NCBI GenBank assembly: GCA_024708885.1 | Contig: JANJXT010000027.1 | Coordinates: 1 to 64,000, forward strand | Direction of reading: 5' to 3' | Length of the DNA: 64,000 nucleotides | DNA from: Thiobacillus sp. | GTDB lineage: Bacteria > Pseudomonadota > Gammaproteobacteria > Burkholderiales > Thiobacillaceae | Shown here: one piece after another, positions 39,334-48,514 of the stretch | How the letters are laid out: every line of letters begins with the position of its first letter | Numbering within the stretch: position 1 is the stretch's first letter | The notes under the pieces: model-generated | What the model saw: only the letters and a program-made list of their open reading frames with translations | Database searches by the model: none | What the model was told of the DNA's origin: nothing | Program-made: the position numbers and the translations under genes

Positions 39334-39854
39334 GGTTGTGGCGACTCGCTGCGCGGTTTCGGGCGGATCACGGCGCGTACGCGCCCGGACGGCGTCTGCG
39401 CCCCCGGTTCGCCGCCGACCTTGTAGAACTCGGTGTTGGCGTTGTAGGAGATCTGCGCGCCGCGCAACTCGTCGCTGCCGCGGCGCAGGCGGGCCTGGCC
39501 AATCAGTTCGAGCTGGCTGGTGACGCCGTTGTATTCGATGCGGTCGGCGAAGCCTTCGATGAATTCCTCGCGGTCGTCGAGCTTCTGGCGGAACGCCACC
39601 GGCCGGCCGGTGGCGCTCACGCGTTCGAGCCCATCGGCGTTCTGCGTCACCTGCAGGCGATCCGCGCGCAGCATCAGCGTGCCCTGGCTGAGAACCACGT
39701 TGCCCTGGTAGACGCTCACCTTGCGGATGTCGTCGAGGGTGACGGTGTCGGCTTCCAGGTTCACCGGCTTGTCGCGGTCGCCTTTTTCCGCGTGGGCGGG
39801 CATCGCCAGGAGGGCGATGCCGAGCATGAGGATTCGGATATGCATGGGACTCAT
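39330..39854 (-). CDS. lptA: LPS transport periplasmic protein LptA
   Basis: A 174-residue OstA-type protein with a signal peptide ending AMPAHA. The beta-jellyroll repeat region is typical: VNLEADTVTLDDIRKVSVYQ, GTLMLRADRLQV, EFIEGFADRIEYNG. LptA forms the bridge across the periplasm between LptC and LptD. It overlaps lptC by four bases and lptB by four. Confidence 0.94.
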
Positions 39855-40423
39855 CTTGTCACGGGTTGAAGGCGGGCTTTCACCCGTCCGCTCAGTTTGA
39901 CCACACGCCGCTTGGCGTCGTATTCCATTGCACCTGCCTGCACGGCGACCGTGCCGTCGTTCAGCGTGACCGCCCCGGGCGCGTGCAGCAGGTCACGTTC
40001 GGGATACACCAGCAGACGCTCGGTGCGCAGGGTCATTTCGGCCTGGCCCGGGCGCGCGGCACGGACGATGACGACCTTGCCCTGCAGGTCGATCTCGTCA
40101 CCGTCGGGCGAGACGGCCGCACGCTCCGCTTCCGCCCGGACGTCACCCGCACTCGCGTCCAGCTGGGTAAAGCGCGGCGCGTCCATTTCACTGTGCTTGC
40201 TGCCGCTGTAGTGTTTCAGCGTCTTCGCCGACAGGCGGTATTGCGGGCGACCGTCCGCAGCGGTGCGCAGGGCCTTGAAATTCTCCATGATGCCTTCGGG
40301 CTCGATCCGGGACGCGGGGCTGTCGCTGGCCGGCAGGCGCACGGCCTGCTCGATCCAGAAGCTGAGTGCGGCCAGCAGCAGGAGGATCGCCAACGGCAGC
40401 CACAACGGTCCGCGCGCAATCAT
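39851..40423 (-). CDS. lptC: LPS export protein LptC
   Basis: A 190-residue protein with one N-terminal membrane helix (PLAILLLLAALSFWIEQA) and a periplasmic jellyroll domain (MENFKALRTAADGRPQYRL, then SKHSEMDAPRFTQL). It receives LPS from LptB2FG and passes it to LptA. It lies 13 bases after kdsC and overlaps lptA. Confidence 0.93.
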   Translation of the reverse strand: MIARGPLWLPLAILLLLAALSFWIEQAVRLPASDSPASRIEPEGIMENFKALRTAADGRPQYRLSAKTLKHYSGSKHSEMDAPRFTQLDASAGDVRAEAERAAVSPDGDEIDLQGKVVIVRAARPGQAEMTLRTERLLVYPERDLLHAPGAVTLNDGTVAVQAGAMEYDAKRRVVKLSGRVKARLQPVTR

Positions 40424-40436
40424 CCCGTGTGCGGCT

Positions 40437-40979
40437 TCATTTCAGGAAGGGGGCGAGCGCGGCGTCCAGCGTGCCCTGTGCGCGCATGAGAAACTCGCAC
40501 GCCTCGCGCACCGCGCCGCGTCCGCCTTCGCGCACCGTGATGTAATGGCTGTAGGCCTTGACCAGATCGGGTGCGGCCGGCACGGTGATGGCGAGGCCGG
40601 CGCGGCGCATCACCGGCAGGTCGACGACGTCGTCGCCCATGTAGGCGGTCTCCTCGCAGGCGATGTCGAGCTCGCGGCACAGTGCCTCGTACACCGCGAG
40701 CTTGTCGTGCGCGCCCTGGTGCACGATGTCGATGCCGAGGTTTTTCGCGCGGCATTCGACCACGCGCGAACTGCGGCCGGTGATGATGGCCAGCTCGACG
40801 CCGCTGCCCTTGAGCATTTTCAGGCCATGGCCGTCGAGCGAGTTGAAGCCCTTGTATTCCTCGCCGTCGTCGCCGAGAAACAGGGTGCCGTCGGTCATCA
40901 CGCCGTCGACGTCGAAGGCGATGAGCTTGATGTTCCTGGCGCGTGCGAGGAGGGCTGCATTCATCCCGTCGCCGTTCAT
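40437..40979 (-). CDS. kdsC: Kdo 8-phosphate phosphatase
   Basis: A 180-residue HAD-family enzyme. The nucleophile motif is FDVDGVMTDG; later motifs IITGRSS, AHDKL and YMGDDVVDLPVM complete the active site. It makes free Kdo for the LPS core. The ATG at 40979 overlaps the kdsD stop (ATGA); a second ATG five codons in is possible. Confidence 0.95.
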   Translation of the reverse strand: MNGDGMNAALLARARNIKLIAFDVDGVMTDGTLFLGDDGEEYKGFNSLDGHGLKMLKGSGVELAIITGRSSRVVECRAKNLGIDIVHQGAHDKLAVYEALCRELDIACEETAYMGDDVVDLPVMRRAGLAITVPAAPDLVKAYSHYITVREGGRGAVREACEFLMRAQGTLDAALAPFLK

Positions 40980-41965
40980 CACACCACCCCCGCGCGCAGC
41001 AGGTCGTGCATGTTGAGCGCGCCCACCAGGGCGTTGTCGGCGTCGACCGCGAGAAGGCCGTTGATCTTCAGGGTTTCCATTCTTTCCACTGCCGCGGCGG
41101 CGAGTTCGTCCGCGCGGATCGTTTTCGGGTTGCGGGTCATCAGCTCGGCGATCTTCGCCTGTTGCAGGTCGAACGGGTGTTCCAACGTGCGGCGCAGGTC
41201 GCCGTCGGTGAACAGGCCGGCGACGCGGCCTGCCGCATCGACCACGGCCGTCATGCCAAGGCCCTTCCGTGTCATTTCGAACAGGGCCTCCTTGAGCGTG
41301 GCGTCCAGACCCACGCGCGGCAGGGCGTCGCCGGCGTGCATGACGTCGCGTACGCGCACCAGCAGGCGGCGGCCGAGCGCGCCGCCGGGATGGGTGCGTG
41401 CGAAGTCGTCGGCGGAGAAGCCGCGCGCCTCCAGCAGCGCGACCGCGAGGGCGTCGCCCAGCGCGAGCGCCGCGGTGGTGCTGGCGGTGGGCGCGAGGTT
41501 GAGCGGGCAGGCCTCCTTGGCCACGCCGGCGTCGAGATGCGCGTCGGCCTGGCGCGCCAGGGTGGAGCCAGGGTTGCCGGTCATGGCCACGAGGCGCGCG
41601 CCGCGCCGCTTGATGAGGGGCACGATGCTCACCAGTTCGCTGCTCTCGCCCGAATTCGACAGCGCCAGCACCACATCGTCGTGGGTGATCATGCCGAGGT
41701 CGCCGTGGCTGGCTTCGCCCGGATGCATGAAGAAGGCGGGGGTGCCGGTGGAGGCCAGCGTGGCGGCGATCTTGCTGCCGACATGCCCGGACTTGCCCAT
41801 GCCGGACACCACCACGCGGCCGCGGCAGGCGAGCATGAGCTGCACCGCATCGACGAACGCATGGTCGAGCCGGCCCGCCAGCGCGCGCAGCGCGTCGGCT
41901 TCGATGTCGAGAACCTGGCGCGCCAGGGTGATCGCGTGTTCGGGGTCGGGATGCGGTGCCTGCAT
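40979..41965 (-). CDS. kdsD: Arabinose-5-phosphate isomerase
   Basis: A 328-residue enzyme that converts ribulose 5-phosphate to arabinose 5-phosphate, the first step of Kdo synthesis. An N-terminal SIS domain (GMGKSGHVGSKIAATLASTG, ALSNSGESSELV) is followed by two CBS domains (from about residue 205). The ATG at 41965 begins a family-typical start. It diverges from the antiporter gene with 46 bases between start codons. Confidence 0.95.
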   Translation of the reverse strand: MQAPHPDPEHAITLARQVLDIEADALRALAGRLDHAFVDAVQLMLACRGRVVVSGMGKSGHVGSKIAATLASTGTPAFFMHPGEASHGDLGMITHDDVVLALSNSGESSELVSIVPLIKRRGARLVAMTGNPGSTLARQADAHLDAGVAKEACPLNLAPTASTTAALALGDALAVALLEARGFSADDFARTHPGGALGRRLLVRVRDVMHAGDALPRVGLDATLKEALFEMTRKGLGMTAVVDAAGRVAGLFTDGDLRRTLEHPFDLQQAKIAELMTRNPKTIRADELAAAAVERMETLKINGLLAVDADNALVGALNMHDLLRAGVV

Positions 41966-42011
41966 GGAGCGCAAGTATACTAAAAGCTTGGCGTTCCCTC
42001 GTCCGGTCTCG

Positions 42012-43982
42012 ATGCACAGCAGTCTCCATCTCGTTCTCATTCTGCTCGCGGTGGCGGTGCTGGTGACCGCAGCGGCCCGCGTCCTGCGCCTGCCGACCCT
42101 GCTCGGCTACCTCGTCACCGGCATCGCCATCGGCCCCTACGCGCTGGGCTGGATTCCGGACAGCGAAGAAGAACGCTATCTCGCCGAATTCGGCGTGGTG
42201 TTCCTGATGTTCTCCATCGGCCTCGAATTCAGCCTGCCGCGGCTGATGAGCATGCGCCTGACGGTGTTCGGCTTCGGCGGTGCGCAGGTCGTGCTGACGA
42301 TCGCATTGACCGCGCTGATCGCCTGGCTGCTCGGCCTGCCGCCGCTCGCCGCGGTGGCGCTGGGCGGCATCATGGCGATGTCGTCCACCGCCATCGTGTC
42401 GAAGCTGCTCGCCGAGCGGCTGGAAATCCAGACGCCGCACGGGCGGCAGATCTTCGGCGCGCTGCTGTTCCAGGATCTGGCGGTGGTGCCGCTCCTGATC
42501 CTCATTCCGGCGTTTGCCAGGCATGCCGACGACATGGGTGGGGTACTCGGCATGGCGCTGCTGAAGGCGGTGGCGGTGCTGGGATTTCTGCTGTTCGTCG
42601 GCCAGCGCGTGATGCGTCCGTGGTTCCAGTGGGTGGCGGGACGCAAGTCGCCGGAACTGTTCACGCTGAACCTGCTGCTGTTCACCCTGGGGCTCGCGTT
42701 CCTGACCGAGAAGGCGGGCCTGTCGCTCGCGCTGGGCGCCTTTCTCGCCGGCATGCTGGTGTCGGAAACCGAGTACCGCTACCAGGTGGAGGACGACATC
42801 AAGCCTTTCCGCGACGTGCTGCTCGGACTGTTCTTCGTCACCATCGGCATGCGCCTCGATCCGATGCAGGTCATGCTCAACTGGGACCACGTGCTGCTGC
42901 TGGTCGCGGCAATCATTGTCGGCAAGGGCGTGCTGGTGGCGGGGCTTGCCATGCTCTTCGGCAGCAGCCGGCCGACCGCGGTGCGCACCGCGCTGGGCCT
43001 GGCGCAGGCGGGTGAATTCGGCTTCGTGCTGCTGGCGCATGCGGCCGACTTGAAGCTCCTGGGAACCGAAATCTCCCATCCGGTGCTGGCCGCCATGGTG
43101 GTGTCGATGCTCGTCGCGCCGCTGCTGATCCAGCGCATGGACGCGCTGACCCGCCTCATCGCCGGCAGCGAATGGGCCGGGCGGGCGAAGGAGGTGCACG
43201 ACATCGCCGTCAAGACCTTCGGCAAGGCGCAGCACGTGATCGTGTGCGGCTATGGCCGCAGCGGCCAGAACCTGGCGCGCCTGCTGGACGCCGAGGGCAT
43301 CGGCTACATCGCGCTCGACGCCGACCCCGAGCGCATCCGCGCGGTGGCGGCGGCCGGCGTGTCGGTAGTGTATGGCGACGCCAGCCGGCGCGAGGTGCTG
43401 GTCGCGGCGGGGCTGGCGCGCGCGCAGGCCGTGGTGGTCACGTATTCGGACGTGCATTCGAGCATGGCCATCCTGCGCCACGTGCGCGAACTCAGGCCGG
43501 AACTGCCGGTGGTGGTGCGCACCATCGACGACACCCACCTCGACGCGCTGAAGGCCGCGGGCGCGACCGAAGTGGTGTCGGAGGTGATGGAAGGCTCGCT
43601 CATGCTCGCCTCGCACGCGCTGATGCTGCTCGGCGTGCCGCTGTCGCAGGTGTTGAAGCGCATCCGCGGCGTGCGCGAGTCACGCTATGCGCTGATGCGG
43701 GGCTTTTTCCGCGGCGCCAGCGACGTCGACGACGAGCTCGACCGCGAGGCCCAGCCGCGCCTGCATACCGTGCTCATGATGCAGGGCGCGACCGCGGTCG
43801 GACATACCCTCGCGGAGGCGGCGCTTGGCGAACTGCTGGTCGACGTGGTGGCGCTGCGGCGCAAGGGCATGCAGGGCGTGGACCCGCAGCCCGACGCCCG
43901 CATCGAGGCCGGCGACGTATTGGTCCTGCGCGGCGCCGCCGACGGCCTGGCGGCGGCGGAGATCAGGCTGCTGCAGGGTTAG
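42012..43982 (+). CDS. Kef-type cation/proton antiporter with RCK domain
   Basis: A 656-residue protein of the CPA2 family. About 12 membrane helices (residues 1-385) include LLGYLVTGIAIGPYALGW, MAMSSTAIVSKLL and LFQDLAVVPLL. An RCK/TrkA-N domain follows (IVCGYGRSGQNLARLL) and then a TrkA-C domain at the end. It resembles KefB/KefC and YbaL, which export potassium in exchange for protons; glutathione gating cannot be judged. Its TAG stop overlaps the stop of the convergent pseudopilin gene. Confidence 0.9.
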   Translation: MHSSLHLVLILLAVAVLVTAAARVLRLPTLLGYLVTGIAIGPYALGWIPDSEEERYLAEFGVVFLMFSIGLEFSLPRLMSMRLTVFGFGGAQVVLTIALTALIAWLLGLPPLAAVALGGIMAMSSTAIVSKLLAERLEIQTPHGRQIFGALLFQDLAVVPLLILIPAFARHADDMGGVLGMALLKAVAVLGFLLFVGQRVMRPWFQWVAGRKSPELFTLNLLLFTLGLAFLTEKAGLSLALGAFLAGMLVSETEYRYQVEDDIKPFRDVLLGLFFVTIGMRLDPMQVMLNWDHVLLLVAAIIVGKGVLVAGLAMLFGSSRPTAVRTALGLAQAGEFGFVLLAHAADLKLLGTEISHPVLAAMVVSMLVAPLLIQRMDALTRLIAGSEWAGRAKEVHDIAVKTFGKAQHVIVCGYGRSGQNLARLLDAEGIGYIALDADPERIRAVAAAGVSVVYGDASRREVLVAAGLARAQAVVVTYSDVHSSMAILRHVRELRPELPVVVRTIDDTHLDALKAAGATEVVSEVMEGSLMLASHALMLLGVPLSQVLKRIRGVRESRYALMRGFFRGASDVDDELDREAQPRLHTVLMMQGATAVGHTLAEAALGELLVDVVALRRKGMQGVDPQPDARIEAGDVLVLRGAADGLAAAEIRLLQG

Positions 43983-44647
43983 AACAGAACTGCGGCACCG
44001 CAATTTGTTTCGCCAGTGCCGGCTTTCCATTCTCCGGTAGTCGTGTCATAGCAGTTGGCGGCGGTGGGCGTAGTGCCGCCGGCAGCGTAGGCAGAAAAAC
44101 GGATGGCGCCGCGCAATGCATTGCCGTCATCAATCTTCCGGTCGATTTCGGCCAGGATGTTCACGGGAATCTGTGGACCTGTTTTCAGGTTGGTTCGCGC
44201 CGTCGGTGTCCCCGTGTCCGCGTACTCGTCGTCGTAGATGAGTTGAAGACGCGCGCCGTAAGGGTTGTTCGGGGTCGTCGTAGTGCTTTCGGTTGCGTTG
44301 AAGACATAGGTGCCGTTGATGAATCCGGCGTGCGACAGGTGGTCCCACACGGCGATGGCCTCGTTGCCAGTGATCTGTCCGTCGCCATTTCCATCCTCGG
44401 TGGCGTCCGCGATCTGCGTGGTTGCCTTGTTGAAATCACCCGGAAGTGCGCGGTAGCGATCCTGGAAGCCGAAGAAGGCGGCCTTGGTTCCGTCGAGTTG
44501 CGCGATGATGTTGCGCACCCGCGCGCTGGTGATGAGTTCCTGTCCCTTGAGGATGCCGCCGAGCAGCAGGCCGATGATGACCAGCACGATGGCGATCTCG
44601 ATCAGGGTGAAGCCAGACTGTTTTTTTTGTATCCGGATGCGGGGCAT
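43979..44647 (-). CDS. Type IV/MSHA-like prepilin protein
   Basis: A 222-residue prepilin. After a basic leader (MPRIRIQKKQSG) the cleavage motif is GFTLIEIAIVLVIIGLLLGG, with Glu at +5 of the mature protein. The C-terminal part has an Asp-rich, calcium-like loop (DATEDGNGDGQI) and two Cys that may form a disulphide near the end. It is a possible major or minor pilin of the adjacent MSHA-type system but is separated from it by the histidine kinase gene. GGAG lies 9 bases before the ATG. Confidence 0.88.
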   Translation of the reverse strand: MPRIRIQKKQSGFTLIEIAIVLVIIGLLLGGILKGQELITSARVRNIIAQLDGTKAAFFGFQDRYRALPGDFNKATTQIADATEDGNGDGQITGNEAIAVWDHLSHAGFINGTYVFNATESTTTTPNNPYGARLQLIYDDEYADTGTPTARTNLKTGPQIPVNILAEIDRKIDDGNALRGAIRFSAYAAGGTTPTAANCYDTTTGEWKAGTGETNCGAAVLF

Positions 44648-44690
44648 GACGGAAGTCTCCATTTGTGTTGGCATTTTACAATTGCTGCAA

Positions 44691-44719
44691 AATGTATTCC
44701 ATCTGGGCGGATTCGGCAA
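44691..44719 (-). promoter_or_regulatory. Candidate promoter of the prepilin gene
   Basis: On the minus strand TTGCCG (44719-44714) and TACATT (44696-44691) are 17 bases apart, each matching four of six consensus bases. The start would be about 40 bases before the prepilin ATG. No sigma-54 site with correct spacing was found here. Confidence 0.35.
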
Positions 44720-44766
44720 CCCAATGATTCAAAAAGAATATTGAGCGAGGTTGCAAGCCGGAATGG

Positions 44767-44811
44767 CAGGCGCTCGACGAAAAATCGACACGCCTGGCGG
44801 ATTTACGCCAG
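44767..44811. other. Overlapping hairpins before the histidine kinase gene
   Basis: CAGGCG (44767-44772) pairs with CGCCTG (44791-44796), and CTGGCG (44794-44799) pairs with CGCCAG (44806-44811); the two stems share bases and exclude each other. They lie in the spacer between the divergent prepilin and kinase genes. They could be protein-binding or leader structures. Confidence 0.35.
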
Positions 44812-44891
44812 AATGGCGCGGCTCTATTTCCTGTCCGGGGTGCCGTTAGCAAGGATATGTTGCGCTGCCAGCCTTCTCCCGTCCCCTGTCG

Positions 44892-46640
44892 ATGCGTGAC
44901 CCGGCTTCAGTCTCGCTGCGGGTGACGAGGGCCGCTGCCCTCTCCGCGCGTCTCGCCGGCGTGGCGCCGGGGCGCTGGCTCGGCCTCATGCTGCTGGCGC
45001 TGCATGCCGGCGTGGTGCTGGATGCCGAACCGGCCATCACCCGTGCGTTCCTGCTGGCGCACTACGGGCTGTTCCTGCTCTGGCAGCCGCTGGTGCGCAG
45101 CGAGGCCCGCATCGAGCCGCGCCTCGCGCTGCCGGTGTTCGCCATGGCGGCGCTGCTGGTGCTGGTGGACAGCGCCTGGGTGATCGCGCTGTGGCTGGCG
45201 ATTCTGGCGGGTCTGGTGGGTGCGGTGGCGGCTTCGCAGACGGCGCGCAGCCAGCGTCTCGCGTACCTGCTGGCGCTGGCCTACCTGCTGGCGCTGCTGC
45301 TCGCGTGGGTGCTGCCGCAGACGCTCGCGGGCGAGTTGCCTGCGGAAATCCGTGGCGTCGTGCGCTATGGCCTGCCATTGCTGCCGCTCGCCGTGCTGTT
45401 CCTGCCGGCGACGCGGCGCGGCACCGCGTCGTCGACGCTGGACTTCGTCTACGGACTGATGCTTTCGCTGCTGGTCATCGTGCTGGCGCTCGGGGTGTTC
45501 GCGGTGGTGGCCGTGGCGAAGGCGAGCTACGCGTGGGCGCTGGTGCAGACCCTGCTGGGCATGGCGGCGCTGCTGCTGGCGCTGGCCTGGCTGTGGAATC
45601 CGCGCGCCGGTTTTGCCGGCCTGGGACAGGTGACCTCGCGCTATCTGCTGTCGGTGGGGCTGCCGTTCGAGAGCTGGGCGCAGCGGCTGGCCACCCTTGC
45701 CGAGCGCGAGCGTGATCCCGAATCCTTCGTGCGCGACGCGCTGGCCGACCTGCACGAGCTCGACTGGATCCGTGGCGGACACTGGCGCGCGGCACGCGGC
45801 GAAGGCAGCTTCGGCGAGCCGGCGGCACACCGCGTCGACCATGCCTTCCATGGCCTGAGCCTGAGCTGGTATGCGGCACGCCCGCTGACCCCCGCACTGG
45901 CCTTGCACGTGCGTCTGCTGTCGCAGCTGCTGGGCTATTTCTACGCCGCCAAGGTGCGCGAGCAGACCCTGCGCGAGCAGGCCTACAGTCAGGCCATCCA
46001 CGACACCGGCGCGCGCCTGACGCACGACGTGAAGAACATCCTGCAGTCGATGAAAACCCTGCTTGCCGCTGCCGGCACCTCGACCCCGGAAGACAGCGAA
46101 CGCCTGCTCGCGTTGATGAAGCGCCAGTTGCCGCAGCTCGCGGCGCGCCTGTCGCAGACCGTCGACAAGTTGAAGCAGCCGGCCGAGATGGACGTCGCGC
46201 AGACGCCTGCGCAGCACTGGTGGGCGGCCCTGCAGGCGCGCTACGAACATGACCGTGTCGACTTCGTCGCCGAAGGGATCATCGACGATACGCCGCTGCC
46301 GCAGGACTTGTTCGACAGCGTGGCCGACAACCTGCTGACCAATGCGCTGCGCAAGCGTCAGGCCGAGCCCGACGTGCGGGTCGCGGTGCGGCTGGAACTG
46401 CAGCCGCTGGCGACCCTGACGGTGAGCGACAGCGGCGCGCCGGCGCCGGAACACGTCGCGCGCAATCTCTTTCTCAGTCCGGTGGCGTCGGACTTCGGGC
46501 TGGGGGTTGGGCTCTATCAGGCGGCGCGGCAGGCGGCCAAAACAGGGTTCCGCCTGGAGTTGCCGGAGAACCGGGCGGGGCGGGTGACGTTTCGTTTGCA
46601 GGCTACGGACAGCCTCCGGCTGGGCACACCCGGCTCCTGA
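44892..46640 (+). CDS. Membrane sensor histidine kinase
   Basis: A 582-residue protein. About eight membrane helices occupy residues 20-240, followed by a GAF-like region and a kinase core with H-box LTHDVKNILQSMKTLL, an N-box DNLLTNAL and a glycine box GLGVGLYQAA. The layout resembles PrsK-type kinases of exosortase systems. It has no adjacent regulator, but the activator at 58205 lies at the far end of the pilus operon and is the likely partner. Its end overlaps the convergent pseudopilin gene by 38 bases. Confidence 0.82.
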   Translation: MRDPASVSLRVTRAAALSARLAGVAPGRWLGLMLLALHAGVVLDAEPAITRAFLLAHYGLFLLWQPLVRSEARIEPRLALPVFAMAALLVLVDSAWVIALWLAILAGLVGAVAASQTARSQRLAYLLALAYLLALLLAWVLPQTLAGELPAEIRGVVRYGLPLLPLAVLFLPATRRGTASSTLDFVYGLMLSLLVIVLALGVFAVVAVAKASYAWALVQTLLGMAALLLALAWLWNPRAGFAGLGQVTSRYLLSVGLPFESWAQRLATLAERERDPESFVRDALADLHELDWIRGGHWRAARGEGSFGEPAAHRVDHAFHGLSLSWYAARPLTPALALHVRLLSQLLGYFYAAKVREQTLREQAYSQAIHDTGARLTHDVKNILQSMKTLLAAAGTSTPEDSERLLALMKRQLPQLAARLSQTVDKLKQPAEMDVAQTPAQHWWAALQARYEHDRVDFVAEGIIDDTPLPQDLFDSVADNLLTNALRKRQAEPDVRVAVRLELQPLATLTVSDSGAPAPEHVARNLFLSPVASDFGLGVGLYQAARQAAKTGFRLELPENRAGRVTFRLQATDSLRLGTPGS

Positions 46641-47478
46641 GCAAGCCGTCCGAGATCCAGACGACCAGATCGTCGAACTCTTTTTGCCTTTCCTCTTCAC
46701 TATCGTCAGCTGGCTTGTAGGGCGAGCGGCTGACGAAATCTGTGTCGTCGTTGGTGTTTTGCTTCTCATCGTCGCTGGTCGGAACGGCAAGCGGGTTGCC
46801 GCTCACGTTGCGGGCGCCCCAGCCGTTCGGGCCATGGGACAGCAGGACCACAGGCAGATTATCGGCCACCAGGGTTGTGCAGGTGCTGTCACTACACATC
46901 ATCCACACCCGTTTAAGGTTGAGGCCGTCGTAGGGTGGAGTTCTTTCGGAGGGATTGTTTGGCAGCCCTCTCGATTTATTCGTATATTCCCGGCTTTCGA
47001 CGCTGTAGTGCAGCCGGTTTCCCCAGGCATCGTGGGGAGCGGTCCCGAGGTCGGCCCAGGGAAACCAGCCGGACGCGGCCGCGCATCGGTTGCCGTCCCG
47101 GTTTTCCCGCCCATCGTCTATCGTGTCGGGGCAGGGCAGGTAATGCCTGATGATGTAGATGTCGTTTTTCGTAGTATTCGGTTCTCCTTTCGGGGCGCAC
47201 CACGTGTCGGGGAAATTGTATGGTTCATCACATGTTGATGATGAGGAAGAAACCTTGCCTTCGTTGTCGTAAGCGCATGTGCATTTATTGGAAGTCGTGT
47301 GGCTCATCGCATAGCCGATGATCGCCTCGCGTGCCTCCTCCAGCGTCTTCTTGGTTTCCGCAATCCGCCTTGCCTGAATCTGCGCCGACAGCGGCATGGC
47401 CAGCCCGCCGATTAGCACGGTGATGATGACCAGCACGATCGCCAGTTCGATCAGGGTGAAGCCGCGCGCGCGGATCAT
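46603..47478 (-). CDS. Large pseudopilin-like protein of the MSHA-type operon
   Basis: A 291-residue protein with prepilin start MIRARGFTLIELAIVLVII and a cleavage site after Gly6. The mature part is unusually Cys-rich (pairs in NKCTCAYD, STCDEP, LPCPDT, MMCSDSTC, RVCPAGGCP), suggesting several disulphides, and contains an Asp/Asn-rich stretch (DDEKQNTNDDTDF). It may be a tip or minor pilin. The ATG overlaps the mshK stop (ATGA). Confidence 0.82.
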   Translation of the reverse strand: MIRARGFTLIELAIVLVIITVLIGGLAMPLSAQIQARRIAETKKTLEEAREAIIGYAMSHTTSNKCTCAYDNEGKVSSSSSTCDEPYNFPDTWCAPKGEPNTTKNDIYIIRHYLPCPDTIDDGRENRDGNRCAAASGWFPWADLGTAPHDAWGNRLHYSVESREYTNKSRGLPNNPSERTPPYDGLNLKRVWMMCSDSTCTTLVADNLPVVLLSHGPNGWGARNVSGNPLAVPTSDDEKQNTNDDTDFVSRSPYKPADDSEEERQKEFDDLVVWISDGLLRSRVCPAGGCP

Positions 47479-47918
47479 GGCGTCGGGCGCTCGTCGGAGG
47501 TCGGTTGCGCGGACGTCGGCGGCAACAGTTGATAGGACTCGTAGACGCTGCCGCGGGCGCGCGTCTGACCCGGCCGCAGGCTGTGCGGCGCGGCGGTGGC
47601 GGGCTTGCCGTCGACCCAGTGGGTGACCTGGCCGTCGGAGCGGATGATCACGCCGTCGTAGCGCTGCGGGGCCTCTGCGGGGCTGTGTTGCGGCGAGGAG
47701 GCGGGCGAGTGTATGCCGCGGGTGCGCGCGGCTTCGAGCTGCGCCCGCTGCGCCGGCGTATAGAACAGGCGTCCGGGATCGGTGCTTGCTGCAAAACCTG
47801 AACCACAGAGGCACAGAGACACGGAGAAAATCCAGACTGAACCGCGATGCACCATCCCGCGCTGAATGGATCTGCTGTTCTCTGTGCCTCTGTGTCTCTG
47901 TGGTGAACAGGTTTTCAT
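47475..47918 (-). CDS. mshK: MshK-like pilus accessory protein whose N-terminus is encoded by repeat R5
   Basis: A 147-residue frame that begins at ATG 47918 inside an ATGA overlap with mshJ and ends in an ATGA overlap with the next gene. Conserved-looking sequence starts at TDPGRLFYTPAQRAQLEAAR (residues 46-65), with YDGVIIRSDGQVTHWVDGK further on. The first 44 residues come from palindromic element R5, and its right half reads VWIFSVSLCLCGSGFAAS, a plausible signal peptide core. MshK is a short exported protein of MSHA assembly; the name rests on position, size and the DPxR-like mature start. Confidence 0.6.
   Translation of the reverse strand: MKTCSPQRHRGTENSRSIQRGMVHRGSVWIFSVSLCLCGSGFAASTDPGRLFYTPAQRAQLEAARTRGIHSPASSPQHSPAEAPQRYDGVIIRSDGQVTHWVDGKPATAAPHSLRPGQTRARGSVYESYQLLPPTSAQPTSDERPTP
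47793..47915. repeat. Dispersed palindromic element R5 (short form, inside mshK)
   Basis: Arms at 47801-47829 and 47877-47906 are flanked by AAAACCTG (47793-47800) and CAGGTTTT (47908-47915), so the whole unit is symmetric. It is open in the mshK frame and lies two bases after the shared mshJ stop/mshK start. Confidence 0.92.
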
Positions 47919-48514
47919 TGCAAAGTCCTTGATTCTGCCGTCACGGTGAACCACAGTATCTCGCATTCGCCCTTGAGGCGGGCCTGGTTGACGGCCTCGA
48001 AAGGCGCGTCGCCCGTCCGGGCGAGGGTGCAGCCGTGCACGCGATGAATCCCCGCTGCATGGCGTTCGAGCGCGGCGAGGAAGCGCGCGAGGTCGGTCTC
48101 GACCAGCAGCGGGAGGGTGAGCGTCATGCGGGTCTGCTTCAGCGGCAGTCCCTGAGCCAGCGCGGCCGGTGCGTCGGCACGCGGATCGAGCCGATATTCG
48201 AGTGCGGACAGGCCGCTTTCGCGACCGGCCAACTGGGCGGCTTCGATCCATGCGAGACGGTTTTCCGCGCCGACGAATCCGCGTGCGGCAAGCGCCTCGT
48301 AGTCGGCGAGGTGGGCGGCGATGAGTTCCTGCTGCTGGCGGCTGTGGCGCAGCCGGCTTTCGGCCGCGGCGCGCGCCTGTTCGGCGTGGGTGCGCGCCGC
48401 GGTCGCGGCGCGCGTCGCATCCAGGCTCCACGATATCCCGATCGCGGCAAGGAGCGCGGCCGCTGCGACCAGGGCCAGCGGCCATTTCAGCGCGGCGATG
48501 GGTGGCCGGCTCAT
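47915..48514 (-). CDS. mshJ: MshJ/PilO-like pilus assembly protein
   Basis: A 199-residue protein with one N-terminal membrane helix (PLALVAAAALLAAIGISW), a coiled coil rich in Arg/Ala/Glu (AEQARAAAESRLRHSRQQQ) and a C-terminal ferredoxin-like region. This is the layout of PilO/GspM-type alignment proteins; position between mshI and mshK supports MshJ. The start overlaps mshI (ATGA). Confidence 0.75.
   Translation of the reverse strand: MSRPPIAALKWPLALVAAAALLAAIGISWSLDATRAATAARTHAEQARAAAESRLRHSRQQQELIAAHLADYEALAARGFVGAENRLAWIEAAQLAGRESGLSALEYRLDPRADAPAALAQGLPLKQTRMTLTLPLLVETDLARFLAALERHAAGIHRVHGCTLARTGDAPFEAVNQARLKGECEILWFTVTAESRTLQ

Noticed and set aside
41974-41981. AGTATACT as a shared -10 box for divergent kdsD and the antiporter gene
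   Set aside because: It is a nice 8-base palindrome, but no -35 box with correct spacing is visible on either strand.
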